A stretch of 64,000 bases of DNA from Peptococcaceae bacterium CEB3 (GCA_001029295.1 LDXJ01000062.1:1-64000); one strand, 5' to 3'; positions 14,184-24,196 are shown, counted from the stretch's first letter. The notes: generated by a model not told the origin, from the letters alone. Made by a program: numbers and translations.

Positions 14184-14369
14184 GTCGTGCAATATGAACC
14201 GTGTAAGACGAGTCGCGCAATATGAGTCATAGGAAATAGACCTTCATGCCGCCAAGGCAGCACTATCAGACCATGAAAGCGGCCGCTTTATCTGTAGTTT
14301 TGCTTTGAGTATATGGATATCGAATTTGCTCATACTAAGAGCGAATCCAATGAGCAAGAGGTGACAGAG

Positions 14370-14621
14370 ATGACACAAACACTTTACGTTGGAAACCTTC
14401 CCTGGAATACGACGGCGGAAGAACTGGCCGCGTTTTTCAGAGATTACGGAGAAGTTTCCGGCAGCCGAATCATTACCGATCGCGAAACAGGACGCTCACG
14501 GGGATTCGGCTTTGTTGAAGTACCGGACGGGGAAGCGGCTCGTCTGGCAGAGGAATTGAACGGCAAGGACTTCGGCGGGCGCCCGCTCACCGTGAACGAA
14601 GCGAAGCCAAAACAGTTTTAA
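14370..14621 (+). CDS. RNA-recognition-motif (RRM) protein
   Basis: An 83-residue single-RRM protein. RNP2 is LYVGNL at residues 4-9 and RNP1 is RGFGFVEV at about 47-54, both complete with their aromatic residues. Such glycine-poor bacterial RRM proteins resemble the cyanobacterial Rbp type and bind single-stranded RNA, often as cold-shock or RNA-chaperone proteins. ATG 14370 has AGAGGTGA upstream; the longer frame from 14313 has none. It is monocistronic, closed by a terminator at 14633. Confidence 0.93.
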   Translation: MTQTLYVGNLPWNTTAEELAAFFRDYGEVSGSRIITDRETGRSRGFGFVEVPDGEAARLAEELNGKDFGGRPLTVNEAKPKQF

Positions 14622-14632
14622 ACGGCGGACAA

Positions 14633-14661
14633 AGGAGGGGGTGGGAAGAGAGCCCCCTTTT
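14633..14661 (+). terminator. Terminator after the RRM gene
   Basis: GGGGG (14637-14641) and CCCCC (14653-14657), extended by AAGG/CCTT-type pairing, run into TTTT. Confidence 0.6.
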
Positions 14662-14770
14662 CCCGCCCTTAACGCGTTCCTTTTGGTACAAGTGCAAACG
14701 TGGATAACTGCGGGTGGGGTTAGAAGTAGTCTGGGGTTGGGAGGAGTCTCATCGAGGAGGTAAGAAGGGC

Positions 14771-15505
14771 GTGGATTGGGAAAAAGGCCCTGATTCGGAA
14801 GGAAGACCTGATTCGGAAAAAAGCTCTGGCTCGGAAAAAGATCCCGGCTTGAAAAAAAGCTCCGGCTTGAAAGAAAGTATTGATTTAATAAAAGCCCCCG
14901 ACTTGAAGAAAGTTCTGGATTTGAAAAAAGCCCCGGACTTGAAGAAAGCCCTTGATTTAGCCGGCAGAACCCTTTCGGCGAGAAGGTTCCGGCACACTTT
15001 GGGGGTGGCTTCCCTGGCCGAGGATCTGGCGCGGCGGCACGGCCTGGATCCGGCCCGTGCCCGTTACGCGGCGTTGCTGCACGATTTGGCCAAGGAGATT
15101 CCCGAGGAGCAGCAGGTGTGCTTGGCCAAGCGTTGGCATTTGATCCGTTACCCGGAGGACGAAAGCTGTCCTTCCGTTCTTCACGGTCCGCTGGTCTCGT
15201 ATTGGCTGGCCAAGTGTGGCCTGACAGACCGGGAACTCCTGGCGGCCATCGCGCATCACACCCTGGGAGCTCCCAACATGTCCCGCTTGGAGATGCTGAT
15301 TTACAGCGCCGATTTGGCCGAACCTGGCAGGGAGTTTCCGCAAGTGGACAATTTACGCCAAGCCTTGTATGATAGTTTAGAAGAGGGTACTTTGGCTTGT
15401 GTCGAACATACTCTACATTACCTGGAAGAGTCTCACCGGCCGATTCACCCTTTGACTCGTCTAACCCATGAAGATTTGCGGAGGAGGCATGGCTTTGGAA
15501 CTTGA
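14771..15505 (+). CDS. yqeK: YqeK family HD-domain dinucleoside tetraphosphatase with repeat-rich extension
   Basis: YqeK hydrolyses Ap4A symmetrically and is a standard neighbour of nadD and rsfS. The HD domain occupies the last 190 residues, with FRHTLGVASLAEDLA, the ALLHDLAKE metal-binding HD, and IAHHTLG. The 55 residues before it are an unusual low-complexity extension made of repeated hexapeptides of the form DLKKAP, coded by 18-base repeats around 14890-14958. GTG 14771 is chosen because GAGGAGG (14755-14761) lies nine bases before it; GTG 14714 has no site. Proteins of this family normally lack the extension. Confidence 0.88.
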   Translation: MDWEKGPDSEGRPDSEKSSGSEKDPGLKKSSGLKESIDLIKAPDLKKVLDLKKAPDLKKALDLAGRTLSARRFRHTLGVASLAEDLARRHGLDPARARYAALLHDLAKEIPEEQQVCLAKRWHLIRYPEDESCPSVLHGPLVSYWLAKCGLTDRELLAAIAHHTLGAPNMSRLEMLIYSADLAEPGREFPQVDNLRQALYDSLEEGTLACVEHTLHYLEESHRPIHPLTRLTHEDLRRRHGFGT

Positions 15506-15836
15506 ACAAAGGCAGCTCAAACAGGTTGTGGATTTGGTAGCGGACAAAAAAGGCCGCGAAATCGTGTTGCTGAACTTGAAGGGGATTTCGATGGTGACCG
15601 ATTACTTTCTGATTGCCACGGGTAACTCCACGACTCAGGTAAAGGCCATTGTCGATCACTTGGAGGAGAAGCTGGGGACGCTCGGGATTCCGATTTTGCG
15701 GGTGGAAGGCCTTCCCGACGCGCAGTGGGTGCTTATGGACTGCGGCGATCTCGTGGTGCACATCATGACCCCGGATCAGCGGGATTTCTACAACCTGGAG
15801 AGGCTTTGGGGAGATGCCGAAGTGATGGCTTTTTAG
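15489..15836 (+). CDS. rsfS: Ribosomal silencing factor RsfS
   Basis: RsfS (YbeB/Iojap) binds ribosomal protein L14 and blocks subunit joining when nutrients are scarce. The 115-residue protein has the family signature LKGISMVTDYFLIATGNS and DAQWVLMDCGDLVVHIM. ATG 15489 follows GGAGGAGGC and lies inside the end of yqeK, so translation of the two is coupled. The frame start at 15468 is ignored. Confidence 0.95.
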   Translation: MALELEQRQLKQVVDLVADKKGREIVLLNLKGISMVTDYFLIATGNSTTQVKAIVDHLEEKLGTLGIPILRVEGLPDAQWVLMDCGDLVVHIMTPDQRDFYNLERLWGDAEVMAF

Positions 15837-15871
15837 CTTTTTCGGGCATAATTAGGAAAAAGACATCAATC

Positions 15872-15899
15872 TTGACAAGTGACGGGTTTTTGATAAAAT
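15872..15899 (+). promoter_or_regulatory. Probable sigma-A promoter of leuS
   Basis: TTGACA (15872-15877) and TAAAAT (15894-15899) with a 16-base spacer, directly before the T-box leader. Confidence 0.65.
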
Positions 15900-15904
15900 G
15901 GAAT

Positions 15905-16145
15905 AAATTTAGGAACTTGAAGAAGCTTCCGCAGAAGCGTGGAAGGGAATTGCCCCGGGCAGTTCTTGCTCAGAGAGACACCGGTTGGTGCGAGGTGTTG
16001 CAAGAGGCCGGGGGGTCTCGCCCCGGAGCTGTGCCCAGGTGACAATGGGCACCGGTCGGTGTCGTTATCCACCGCTGAGTGCATGGTGTTATGAAATAGG
16101 GTGGTACCGCGAGCAAATCTCGTCCCTTGGGGGACGGGATTTTTT
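15905..16145 (+). promoter_or_regulatory. T-box leader controlling leuS
   Basis: The T-box sequence AGGGTGGTACCGCG (16098-16111) is exact and is followed by a hairpin (CGTCCC and GGGACG, 16120-16136) ending in a run of T. Uncharged tRNA-Leu binding at the stem I specifier and the T-box would prevent termination. An AGAGA-type box lies near 15972. I could not fix the specifier triplet with confidence. The 5' end is set by the promoter at 15872. Confidence 0.9.
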
Positions 16146-16165
16146 GTATTAAGGGGGAAGGGTTT

Positions 16166-18742
16166 ATGCAGGAGAAGTATTCATTTGCCGAGATTGAGCC
16201 CAAGTGGCAGGAACGCTGGCTGAAGGACAAGGCCTTTCAAGCCGGAGAGGATACCGGAAAACCCAAGTACTATGCTTTGGCCATGTTTCCGTACCCGTCG
16301 GGGAATCTCCACATCGGACATGTGCGCAATTATTCCATTGTCGATGTCATCGCCCGCTTTAAGAGGATGCAAGGGTACAACGTACTGCACCCAATCGGCT
16401 GGGACGCGTTCGGACTGCCGGCGGAAAATGCCGCGATTAAGAACCAGACCCCACCGGCGGAGTGGACCTGGAAAAATATCGCCAATATGAGGCGGCAGCT
16501 GCGCAGTATGGGAATTTCCTATGACTGGGATCGGGAGGTGGCCACCTGTCATCCCGGTTATTATAAATGGACTCAGTGGATGTTTTTGGAGTTTTACAAG
16601 CACGGTTTGGTCTACAAGAAGAAGGCGGCGGTCAATTGGTGCCCGTCCTGCGCCACGGTGTTGGCCAACGAACAAGTGGTGGACGGAGCCTGTGAGCGCT
16701 GTGAGACGCCGGTGACGAAAAAAGATTTGGAACAGTGGTTTTTTAAAATAACCGACTATGCCGACGTCCTCCTGGACGATCTGGACAAATTGCCCGGCTG
16801 GCCCGAAAAAGTGAAAACCATGCAGCGCAACTGGATCGGCCGTTCGGAAGGAGTGGAGGCGGAGTTCGCCTTGGAGGGCAGGAAGGACCGGATTGCTGTC
16901 TACACGACCCGGATCGATACCATTTTCGGCGTGACCTATCTGGTCTTGGCTCCGGAGCATCCTCTGGTGCGGCAGTTGGTCCGGGGCAGCGACTATGAAC
17001 AACCGGTGCTGGATTTTATCGAGAAGATGAAAGGGTTAAACGAGATCTCCCGCACCTCCAATGAAGTCGAGAAGGAAGGCCTCTTTACCGGCAGATATTG
17101 CTTCAACCCGATGAACGGCAAGAGGATTCCCATCTGGATAGCCAACTATGTCCTGGTGGATTACGGCACGGGAGCGGTCATGGGGGTTCCCGCCCACGAC
17201 CAGCGCGACTTCGAGTTTGCCACAAAATACGCGCTTCCGATCGCACGGGTCATTTTACCCGAAGGGATGGACCCCGGAGAAAAAGACGCGCCTTTGGCCG
17301 CGGCCTACACATACGAGGGTACCATGGTCAATTCGGGGACTTTTGACGGTCTGGGCAACGAAGAAGCCTGGGAACGTATGGCCGAGGTCATGGAAGAGAA
17401 AGGGCTGGGGGAGCGGCGGGTGAATTTCCGTCTGCGCGACTGGCTGATCTCCCGCCAGCGCTATTGGGGTGCTCCCATTCCCATGGTCTATTGTGATCAC
17501 TGTGGAACGGTTCCGGTGCCGGAGGAGGATTTACCGGTGCTTCTGCCCGAAGACGTGGTCTTTAAGGCCGGGGAAAATCCCTTGACGAGTTCCTCCACGG
17601 TTGTTCACACCCAGTGCCCGCAGTGCGGGGGTCAGGCCCGCAGGGAGACGGATACGATGGATACCTTCGTCTGCTCCTCCTGGTATTATCTGCGCTACAC
17701 GGACCCGCGTAATGACAAGAGGCCGTTTGCGCCGGAGGAGGCGGCTCGCTGGCTTAACGTCGACCAGTATGTGGGCGGAGTGGAGCACGCGATTCTGCAC
17801 TTGCTCTATTCCCGTTTCTTTACCAAGGCCCTGCGTGATTTCGGCTATTTGCAAGTGGACGAACCCTTCCAGAACCTCCTCACCCAGGGAATGGTCTGTA
17901 TGGACGGGTCCAAGATGTCTAAATCAAAAGGAAACATCGTCAGCCCGGAAGAGATCATCAATCGTTTTGGGGCCGATACCGCCCGCCTATTCATCCTGTT
18001 TGCGGCTCCGCCCGAACGCGACCTGGAATGGAGCGAGCAGGGTGTCGAGGGCTGTTACCGCTTCCTTAATCGGGTCTGGCGTCTGGCGGCCCAGTATGCG
18101 GATATCCCGCCGGCCGCAGGGCCGGCCTGGGGTATATGGCCGGCGGGTAAGGAGGTGGCCTCGGACGGGTTCGGTACGGTGAGGCCGGCGCGGTCTGAGG
18201 CCGGTGATGCCGGGAGAGCGTTTGGGAACGGGAGGACTTTGGATCCTGCCGCCAAAGCGATGAGGAGGCAGACTCACCTGACGATTCAAAAGGTTACCCA
18301 TGATATCGGTCAGCGCTTTAATTTCAATACAGCCATCAGTGTTATCATGGAACTGGTGAATGCCCTTTACCTCTATAAAGAAAAGACAGACGCGGATCCG
18401 GAGGTGGCCAGGGAAGCCCTGGAGAGCATCCTGATTCTCCTGGCACCCTTTGCCCCCCATATCACGGAAGAGATCTGGTCCGAATTCGGGCACGCGGACA
18501 GTATTCATGTTCAACCTTGGCCTGAGGTGGATGAAGCGGCCCTGACCCAGGAAGAAGTGACGATCGTGCTCCAGGTGAACGGCAAAGTGAGGGAGCGCGT
18601 CCAAGTACCCGCCGGGATCGACGCCGCGGCCTTGGAAGCTCAAGTGCGTTCGCTCCCGCGCCTACAGGAATGGACCCAGGGCAAGCGCGTGGTCAAAGTG
18701 ATCACGGTCCCGGGTAAACTGGTGAATCTCGTCGTCAAGTGA
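16166..18742 (+). CDS. leuS: Leucyl-tRNA synthetase
   Basis: Class I synthetase of 858 residues. The HIGH motif is H49-H52 in SGNLHIGH and the KMSKS motif is K583-S587. The editing (CP1) domain lies between, with the T-rich TTRIDTIFG and the D of GVPAHDQRD. Zinc-ribbon cysteines are visible in CPSC...CERC. A linker of about 40 residues rich in G, A and R (near 18100-18240) separates the catalytic core from the anticodon-binding domain. ATG 16166 has AGGGGGAAGG before it. It is controlled by its T-box and ends before the terminator at 18812. Confidence 0.98.
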   Translation: MQEKYSFAEIEPKWQERWLKDKAFQAGEDTGKPKYYALAMFPYPSGNLHIGHVRNYSIVDVIARFKRMQGYNVLHPIGWDAFGLPAENAAIKNQTPPAEWTWKNIANMRRQLRSMGISYDWDREVATCHPGYYKWTQWMFLEFYKHGLVYKKKAAVNWCPSCATVLANEQVVDGACERCETPVTKKDLEQWFFKITDYADVLLDDLDKLPGWPEKVKTMQRNWIGRSEGVEAEFALEGRKDRIAVYTTRIDTIFGVTYLVLAPEHPLVRQLVRGSDYEQPVLDFIEKMKGLNEISRTSNEVEKEGLFTGRYCFNPMNGKRIPIWIANYVLVDYGTGAVMGVPAHDQRDFEFATKYALPIARVILPEGMDPGEKDAPLAAAYTYEGTMVNSGTFDGLGNEEAWERMAEVMEEKGLGERRVNFRLRDWLISRQRYWGAPIPMVYCDHCGTVPVPEEDLPVLLPEDVVFKAGENPLTSSSTVVHTQCPQCGGQARRETDTMDTFVCSSWYYLRYTDPRNDKRPFAPEEAARWLNVDQYVGGVEHAILHLLYSRFFTKALRDFGYLQVDEPFQNLLTQGMVCMDGSKMSKSKGNIVSPEEIINRFGADTARLFILFAAPPERDLEWSEQGVEGCYRFLNRVWRLAAQYADIPPAAGPAWGIWPAGKEVASDGFGTVRPARSEAGDAGRAFGNGRTLDPAAKAMRRQTHLTIQKVTHDIGQRFNFNTAISVIMELVNALYLYKEKTDADPEVAREALESILILLAPFAPHITEEIWSEFGHADSIHVQPWPEVDEAALTQEEVTIVLQVNGKVRERVQVPAGIDAAALEAQVRSLPRLQEWTQGKRVVKVITVPGKLVNLVVK

Positions 18743-19072
18743 GGCATTGCGAGTCGCCGCGTGGGAAAAACAGCGAACTCGTTCACCGGAAAACACGATT
18801 GGATCAACGTAAGACCGGCGGCTTCCGGAAAAGGGAAACCGCCAGTCTCTTTTTTCATCCCATGTGACAAAAGCTGCCATTTTTCGCGGCAGGAAAAGGA
18901 AGGAAGAGGGAGAAATAGGGAAAAGGGAGAAATGAGGAGAAGGAGAAATAAAACGGAGGAAGAAATTGGGACGAGGAAGAAATATGATAAAGCACAGCAA
19001 AGACAATAGAGGATTGCTTCAGAGGATTGCTTCGCAGCTAAGCTAAGATTTAGCCGAAGGAGGGTGGGGAGT
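18743..19072 (+). terminator. leuS-comEA gap with rho-independent terminator at 18812-18857
   Basis: AGACCGGCGGCTTCC pairs with GGAAACCGCCAGTCT with few mismatches and is followed by CTTTTTT. The rest of the gap is a purine-rich stretch (about 18890-19010) without a credible gene; direct repeat AGAGGATTGCTTC occurs twice near 19007-19034. Confidence 0.8.
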
Positions 19073-19825
19073 GTGGAGCGTAAGGCCCGCTGGCTTTGGT
19101 GGGGCTTTCTGGCGGCCCTGGTCGTCGTCGCCGCCTGGAAGGTGTTCCTGCCGCATGGGACGAAGGCTTATCAGGACAGTGGTCCCGGCGGCAGGGAAAT
19201 CGTCGTCTATGTGGCAGGAGCGGTGGAGAAGCCCTCGTTGCTCCACCTTCCTCTCGAGGCCCGACTGAACGACGCGCTGCAGAAGATTCGCCCGCTGCCG
19301 GACGCCGACTTGGAGTGCCTGAATCCCGCGGAGAAGCTGAAAGACGGGCAGAAGATTATGGTTCCTTTTAAGAGAGGGCCGGGAGTAGTTCCGGGACCCG
19401 GAGGCACGGGTGGTGCGGGCAGCGGCGCGGCTGGGCAAGGCGGAGTCGGTCCGCCGGGGCAGGGCGCGGGCGCGGGAGGCTTAGGTTCAGGGGGTCAGGC
19501 GTCCGTTCGGACGCCCGCGGGAAACACCGGATCCGGGATGCCGGCGGGAGGCGCGGCGGCGAGAAGTTCAGCCCCGGGCGGTGCGGGAACGGCAGGCGGC
19601 GCCCCGTCCCCCGGTGGGGCGGCAGCCGGTAAGATTAACATAAATACGGCGGATGCGGCCGAACTGGACAAACTTCCTGGCGTCGGTCCCGCCTTGGCTG
19701 CCCGGATCTTGCAGTACCGGACGGAGCACGGTCCTTTTGCCCGCCCGGAGGACCTTCAGGAGGTTGCCGGTATCGGGCCGAAAACTTTCGCTAAGATGGC
19801 GTCCCTGATCAGCGTGGGGCCATGA
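19073..19825 (+). CDS. comEA: Competence protein ComEA, DNA-binding
   Basis: ComEA is the membrane-anchored receptor that binds double-stranded DNA during uptake. The 250-residue protein has one N-terminal membrane segment (WLWWGFLAALVVVAAW), a SLBB domain (about 40-100, beginning IVVYVAGAVEKPSL), a long linker almost all G, A, P and S (about 105-185), and a helix-hairpin-helix pair at the C-terminus (KININTADAAELDKLPGVG, then EVAGIGPKTF). GTG 19073 has GAAGGAGG at ten bases; GTG 19064 touches that site. It overlaps comEC by four bases. Confidence 0.95.
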   Translation: MERKARWLWWGFLAALVVVAAWKVFLPHGTKAYQDSGPGGREIVVYVAGAVEKPSLLHLPLEARLNDALQKIRPLPDADLECLNPAEKLKDGQKIMVPFKRGPGVVPGPGGTGGAGSGAAGQGGVGPPGQGAGAGGLGSGGQASVRTPAGNTGSGMPAGGAAARSSAPGGAGTAGGAPSPGGAAAGKININTADAAELDKLPGVGPALAARILQYRTEHGPFARPEDLQEVAGIGPKTFAKMASLISVGP

Positions 19826-22398
19826 GGGACCCGTGGCTGAACCGGGCGGTCGCGATCTTGGCCGGGGGAGGCTTGGCGCTGTTCCTGCCTCCCGGGGTAC
19901 AGATCTGGGGAGGGGTTTTCTGCCTTCTCGTTGCCGGTGCGCTCTTTCAGTGGCGGCCCGGCGATTTTTTCGGCCGCCTTCGACGGGCGGAGATCTGTTT
20001 ACTGGCGGCGAGCCTCCTCACCGGCTATTTGTACGGAACGGCAGCTTTCCGACTCCTTCCGGCTCCCGTACTGCTGAAGGATGTCGAGGTGAGGGGGGTT
20101 CTCCAGGACTGGCAGCGGGAAAGCGACAGGGCTGTGGGGATTTTGCGCCTGGACTCGCCGCAGAGCGTGGCGGCCGGCGGACAAGGGGCGGGGACTGGCC
20201 TGCCTATTGGGGGCGAGCGATATCGCCTGGCGGTTTACCCGGACAAAAATGGCGGCTATGCCGGTCTGTGGCCAAAGGTGCGCCCCGGAGATCGCCTGGC
20301 TTTGCGGGCAAACCTGGAACGGCCTAAGCCCGCGGGGACACCCGGCGGGTTCGATCCCTTGCTTTACGACGCGGCCCGGGGCCTGAGCGGGACACTCACG
20401 GCTCGGGGCGAACCCCAGTTGCTCGCCCCGGGACAGCCGTCGCTGCCCTGGCTCATCAGGGAAAAGGTGAGGACGGCTTTGGGGTCTTTTCCGGGCCGGG
20501 AGAGCGGGATCCTGCAAGGAATTCTGTTCGGTGATTCGAGCGGAATTCCCCCCGAGGTTCAAGAAACCTATAAGGTCACCGGTGTTCTCCACGTCTTCGC
20601 CGCTTCCGGTTCAAATGTCGCTTTTGTTCTGGCGCTCGTGGGAGGCCTTCTCTTCTTCCTTCCCGGACGGGGCCGGATCATAGCTATGGCTTTGGCCCTC
20701 ATTCTTTACGCGGCTCTCTGCGGGGGCAGCGCGCCTATCGGCAGGGCGGCGATCTTGGCGGAAGCGGTTTTGCTGGGCCGTTGGGGCCGGGGAAAAGTGC
20801 CCGCTTTGCGCTGGCTCTCTTTTGCCGCGTTGGCCCTTTTCGTCTGGAATCCTCTGGTCATGCGGGACATCGGCTTTCAGCTTTCAGTCCTGGCCGCCTG
20901 GGGGATTATCGTGCTCAGTCCCCGGATAGCCCGGGTGGGTATCCTCCACCGGTGCCCTCCGGCTATTCGGCAGGCCCTGGTTGCGACAGCGGCCGCTCAA
21001 GCGGCTGCTCTTCCTCTTCTCATCACCGCTTTTCACCGCCTCTCTCTCGTCGGTTTGGTGGCCAATGTCCTCATCCTTTTTCTCTTGGGCGGTGTCCTGG
21101 AACTTGGGCTCTTGGGGGTATGTCTGAGCTTTTCCTCGCAGCTGGCGGCTGTGTTCTTTCAGGCGGGGCTCTGGCTTTTGGGCTGGGCCAATGCTGCCTT
21201 GGAGGCGCTCGCGCGTTTGCCCGGGGCCGATGTCTTGGTTCTGGAGCCGGGTTGGGCCTTTTGGCTTGTTTGGTACGGAGGGATCGCGGTTTGGCTTCTG
21301 GGTCCGGAACGAGTTTCGTTTGTCCTGAAAGTGCGCCTGCGCGGTCTGCGCCGGCGGGTGGAAGGTGTGGCGCGCCTGCGGGTGGAAGGTGTGGCGCGCC
21401 TGCGGCGGGTTCAGGGTGTGACATGCCGGCTGCGATTTCGGGGGTGCACAGGTCCATGGCGGTTTTCCCGCCCCGATTGCTCCGGCGGACCTGCTCGAGG
21501 TGTAGTGCGCCTTCTGTCCTTGTCCGGACTCAAGGTTTGGCGGCCTTCAGCCCGGCAGCTGTTCCTTTTGCTCTTAGTCCTGTCTCTCCTCGCGCATCTG
21601 CCTCAACGCGCCTTGGAGGTGGACTTTCTGGACGTGGGACAGGGAGATTCCCTCCTGATCCGCAGCCCGCAGGGCCGGGTTTATCTGATTGATGCCGGGC
21701 CGAAATCAGACCGTTTTGACGCGGGAGAGCGGATTGTCCTTCCCTATTTGCTTCATAGCGGAGTCCGCGAGCTTGAAGCCCTGTTTATTACCCATGAGCA
21801 CCAAGATCATATCGGAGGAGTTCCAAGTGTTATCAAGAACATCCCGATTCATTGGCTGGGCGTTCCGGATGTGGGAGACCGCTTAAGCCTGCCGGAATGG
21901 ACCGGGGCCATTCCGCGGAAGTTTTGGCGGGAGCAGGGAAAAGTGAGGACTTTGCGGGCAGGGGAGCGGATCGATATCGGAGCGGGTGCTTGGTTTAACG
22001 TCCTGGCACCGATTGAAGTCTTGAACGGGACACACTCCGACCCGAACAACAATTCCCTGGTGCTGGAGCTGCATTACCTGGGGAAAACCGTCATGCTCAC
22101 TGGCGATATGGAAGAGGAAGAACTGAAGGAGGCGGCCGGCGGCGGACCTTGGCAGGCGGATTTTTACAAGATTCCGCATCATGGCAGTCGCTATTCCCTG
22201 GATAGGGCGTTGCTGGATCAGCTCAAACCCCAAGCGGTTTTCATTTCCGTGGGGAAAAATACTTTCGGTCATCCTGATCCGGAAATGCTGGCTTATTGGG
22301 CCGGGCGCCATATTCCACTTTACCGGACGGATGAGCAAGGAACAATCCGGTTGATGATCGCGAAGGACGGAACCCGGATTCGGGTGGGACGGGAGTGA
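19822..22398 (+). CDS. comEC: Competence protein ComEC, DNA uptake channel/nuclease
   Basis: ComEC forms the channel for single-stranded DNA. The 858-residue protein has N-terminal membrane segments and an OB-like region (DUF4131), the Competence domain (about 225-490, with GVLHVFAASGSNVAFVLALV), and a C-terminal metallo-beta-lactamase domain (from about 595: DVGQGDSLLI, THEHQDHIGG, TGDMEEEE, PHHGSRYS). Between them lies an Arg-rich insert with a duplicated eight-residue unit. Start ATG overlaps the comEA stop (ATGA). A complete ComEC suggests the cells can take up DNA, although other com genes are outside the window. Confidence 0.95.
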   Translation: MRDPWLNRAVAILAGGGLALFLPPGVQIWGGVFCLLVAGALFQWRPGDFFGRLRRAEICLLAASLLTGYLYGTAAFRLLPAPVLLKDVEVRGVLQDWQRESDRAVGILRLDSPQSVAAGGQGAGTGLPIGGERYRLAVYPDKNGGYAGLWPKVRPGDRLALRANLERPKPAGTPGGFDPLLYDAARGLSGTLTARGEPQLLAPGQPSLPWLIREKVRTALGSFPGRESGILQGILFGDSSGIPPEVQETYKVTGVLHVFAASGSNVAFVLALVGGLLFFLPGRGRIIAMALALILYAALCGGSAPIGRAAILAEAVLLGRWGRGKVPALRWLSFAALALFVWNPLVMRDIGFQLSVLAAWGIIVLSPRIARVGILHRCPPAIRQALVATAAAQAAALPLLITAFHRLSLVGLVANVLILFLLGGVLELGLLGVCLSFSSQLAAVFFQAGLWLLGWANAALEALARLPGADVLVLEPGWAFWLVWYGGIAVWLLGPERVSFVLKVRLRGLRRRVEGVARLRVEGVARLRRVQGVTCRLRFRGCTGPWRFSRPDCSGGPARGVVRLLSLSGLKVWRPSARQLFLLLLVLSLLAHLPQRALEVDFLDVGQGDSLLIRSPQGRVYLIDAGPKSDRFDAGERIVLPYLLHSGVRELEALFITHEHQDHIGGVPSVIKNIPIHWLGVPDVGDRLSLPEWTGAIPRKFWREQGKVRTLRAGERIDIGAGAWFNVLAPIEVLNGTHSDPNNNSLVLELHYLGKTVMLTGDMEEEELKEAAGGGPWQADFYKIPHHGSRYSLDRALLDQLKPQAVFISVGKNTFGHPDPEMLAYWAGRHIPLYRTDEQGTIRLMIAKDGTRIRVGRE
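21354..21401 (+). repeat. 24-bp tandem duplication inside comEC
   Basis: Two exact copies of a 24-base unit (start GCGGGTGGAAGGTGTGGCGC) at 21354-21377 and 21378-21401 give a repeated RVEGVARL unit in the linker before the beta-lactamase domain. The frame is kept. Confidence 0.95.
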
Positions 22399-22414
22399 GA
22401 AGAGATGCGTGCCA

Positions 22415-23707
22415 TTAACGTATCACCTCAATCGCGTATAGCGGTAGGTTTAGCAGCCCACCCTCGCGCTTATAATCCGCCATGGAGGTGCGGACCGACA
22501 GTGTCGGACGAAATTTTCCCTGATACATTTTCAGGCTTTTCGCCTTCAAATTCGTTTCCGCTTTCACTTCAATGGGAATAACCGCGCTGCCGTTATCCAC
22601 CACAAAGTCGATCTCCGCGCCGCCCCGGTCGTTCGTCCAATAATAAGTTTCCAGTCCCTTGAGGGTTTTGAGCTGCTGCAATACATATTGCTCGGTCAGC
22701 GCGCCTTTGAATTCCTTGAAAAGCTCGTTGCCATCCAAAAGCGTGCTTTGATGCAGGCGCGTCATGCAGGAAAGCAAGCCGACGTCGACGAGAAACAACT
22801 TAAAAGATTTCAAATCCTCGTAGGCTTTGAGCGGCAGGCTGGGCGCGTTCACACGATGCACCTTATGGACCAGGCCGCAGTCGGTCAGCCAAAGCAGGGC
22901 CTGTTCGTACTCTTTGGCCCGCGCGCCCTCCTTGATCAGCCCGTAGATGAATTTTTTGTTTTCCTTGGTAAGCTGGGCGGGAATGCTGTTCCAAAGCATC
23001 CGGATTCGCGGCAGGACATCATGGGGCGCGTGCTTGGAAAAATCCTGCTCATAGGCGTCAAGGATGCGTTGCTGTATTTCCCGCGCTTCCCCGAAATCTT
23101 TATTCTGGGAAAAGCTGTGTACGACCTCTGGCATACCGCCTACATAGTAATAGTATTTGAGCATGTCGATATAGGTTTGCTTGAAAGTGGTTGCCATAGC
23201 AAAGTCGCCTTTTTGCAGCAACTCCACATATTGACCGTTGCCCATGGCATTTACAAACTCCGTGAAACTCAGGGGGTACAAGTCCAAGAACTCCACCTTG
23301 CCCACGGGGAACGACGTGCCCTGATGCAGCGCGACACCCAACAGCGAACCGGCACATACGATCTGATACTGCGGCGCGTTCTCGTTGAAATATTTTAGTG
23401 AAGTCAGAGCTTTGGGCACTTCCTGCACTTCATCAAAGATCAGCAGGGTATTCGCGGGGTCGATCTTCTGGCCGGAATAGAGCTCCAGCCCCGTTATGAT
23501 CCGCTCCACATCCAGGTCGGATGAAAATAAACCCTTCATGCGCTGGTTGTTGTCCAAGCTAACATAGACGGTCTTCTCAAAAGCGATCCTGCCGAATTCC
23601 TTCATTAGCCAGGTCTTGCCGACCTGCCTTGCACCGCGGATGATGAGGGGCTTTTTGTTCCTCTTCGCTTTCCACTTATGCAGTTCCTCTATCGCTGTTC
23701 TATACAT
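22415..23707 (-). CDS. AAA ATPase with DUF4143 domain
   Basis: A 430-residue protein of the AAA_14/DUF4143 group. Walker A is GARQVGKTWL (about 25-34), Walker B is LLIFDEVQEV (about 88-97), and sensor 1 lies in IVCAGSLLG. The C-terminal half carries DUF4143 with TNDRGGAEIDFVVDNGSAVIPIEVKA, which looks like a PD-(D/E)xK-type nuclease fold. The family is common and mobile, and its function is not established. It is on the opposite strand between comEC and holA, splitting two genes that are usually adjacent, so it is probably an insertion. Its stop lies 16 bases from the comEC stop. Confidence 0.9.
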   Translation of the reverse strand: MYRTAIEELHKWKAKRNKKPLIIRGARQVGKTWLMKEFGRIAFEKTVYVSLDNNQRMKGLFSSDLDVERIITGLELYSGQKIDPANTLLIFDEVQEVPKALTSLKYFNENAPQYQIVCAGSLLGVALHQGTSFPVGKVEFLDLYPLSFTEFVNAMGNGQYVELLQKGDFAMATTFKQTYIDMLKYYYYVGGMPEVVHSFSQNKDFGEAREIQQRILDAYEQDFSKHAPHDVLPRIRMLWNSIPAQLTKENKKFIYGLIKEGARAKEYEQALLWLTDCGLVHKVHRVNAPSLPLKAYEDLKSFKLFLVDVGLLSCMTRLHQSTLLDGNELFKEFKGALTEQYVLQQLKTLKGLETYYWTNDRGGAEIDFVVDNGSAVIPIEVKAETNLKAKSLKMYQGKFRPTLSVRTSMADYKREGGLLNLPLYAIEVIR

Positions 23708-24196
23708 GGGATATCACCTCATACGGTAAGCATACCTCGCCCAATCAGAAAATGCAATGATATTATGAGTATCTATAACACTTTTTACGACAAAAACCCG
23801 TTTAGTTTCTGATACCTCATAAGGGGCAGAGGGGAGGCACCGGCCCCTAAAAAGAAAAAGACAAAAATTGCCTGGTTATGTATATTTGTCATGAGACTGG
23901 TAAGAATAGGAGGGAACATCTCTTTTCTCCTCCTCTTTCTTTTACCCCTTCAATTAATTTTGGAGGGGTTCTTTTTATCCTCAGTCGAACGAGTTCACTC
24001 TCAGATGGTTTTACCCCTGCTGCATGGGTGTCTATTCATGCCGAAAACAAGACTGGCTTTTTTGCCCGGGGTCCCTTAAAATAAAGTAAACTTAGTTCAC
24101 GTGGCTTTGGCCGGACCTGAAGTATGGAGTTGCCCCTGCCGGAGAAACCTTCGCCTATGAGGAAGCGGGGCACAAACAGCGACGGGGGGAATAGTT
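23708..24196 (+). other. Gap of 490 bases with one terminator-like hairpin (23944-23975)
   Basis: ACCCC (23944-23948) and GGGGT (23965-23969) with CTTTTT after form a weak plus-strand hairpin; AGGAGG/CCTCCT pairing occurs at about 23909-23936. Short frames here lack homology. No gene is supported. Confidence 0.5.

Noticed and set aside
14496-15761. Long minus-strand frame of 421 codons opposite yqeK and rsfS
   Set aside because: It lies opposite two well-supported genes, has no homology pattern and arises from the repetitive GC-rich coding strand.
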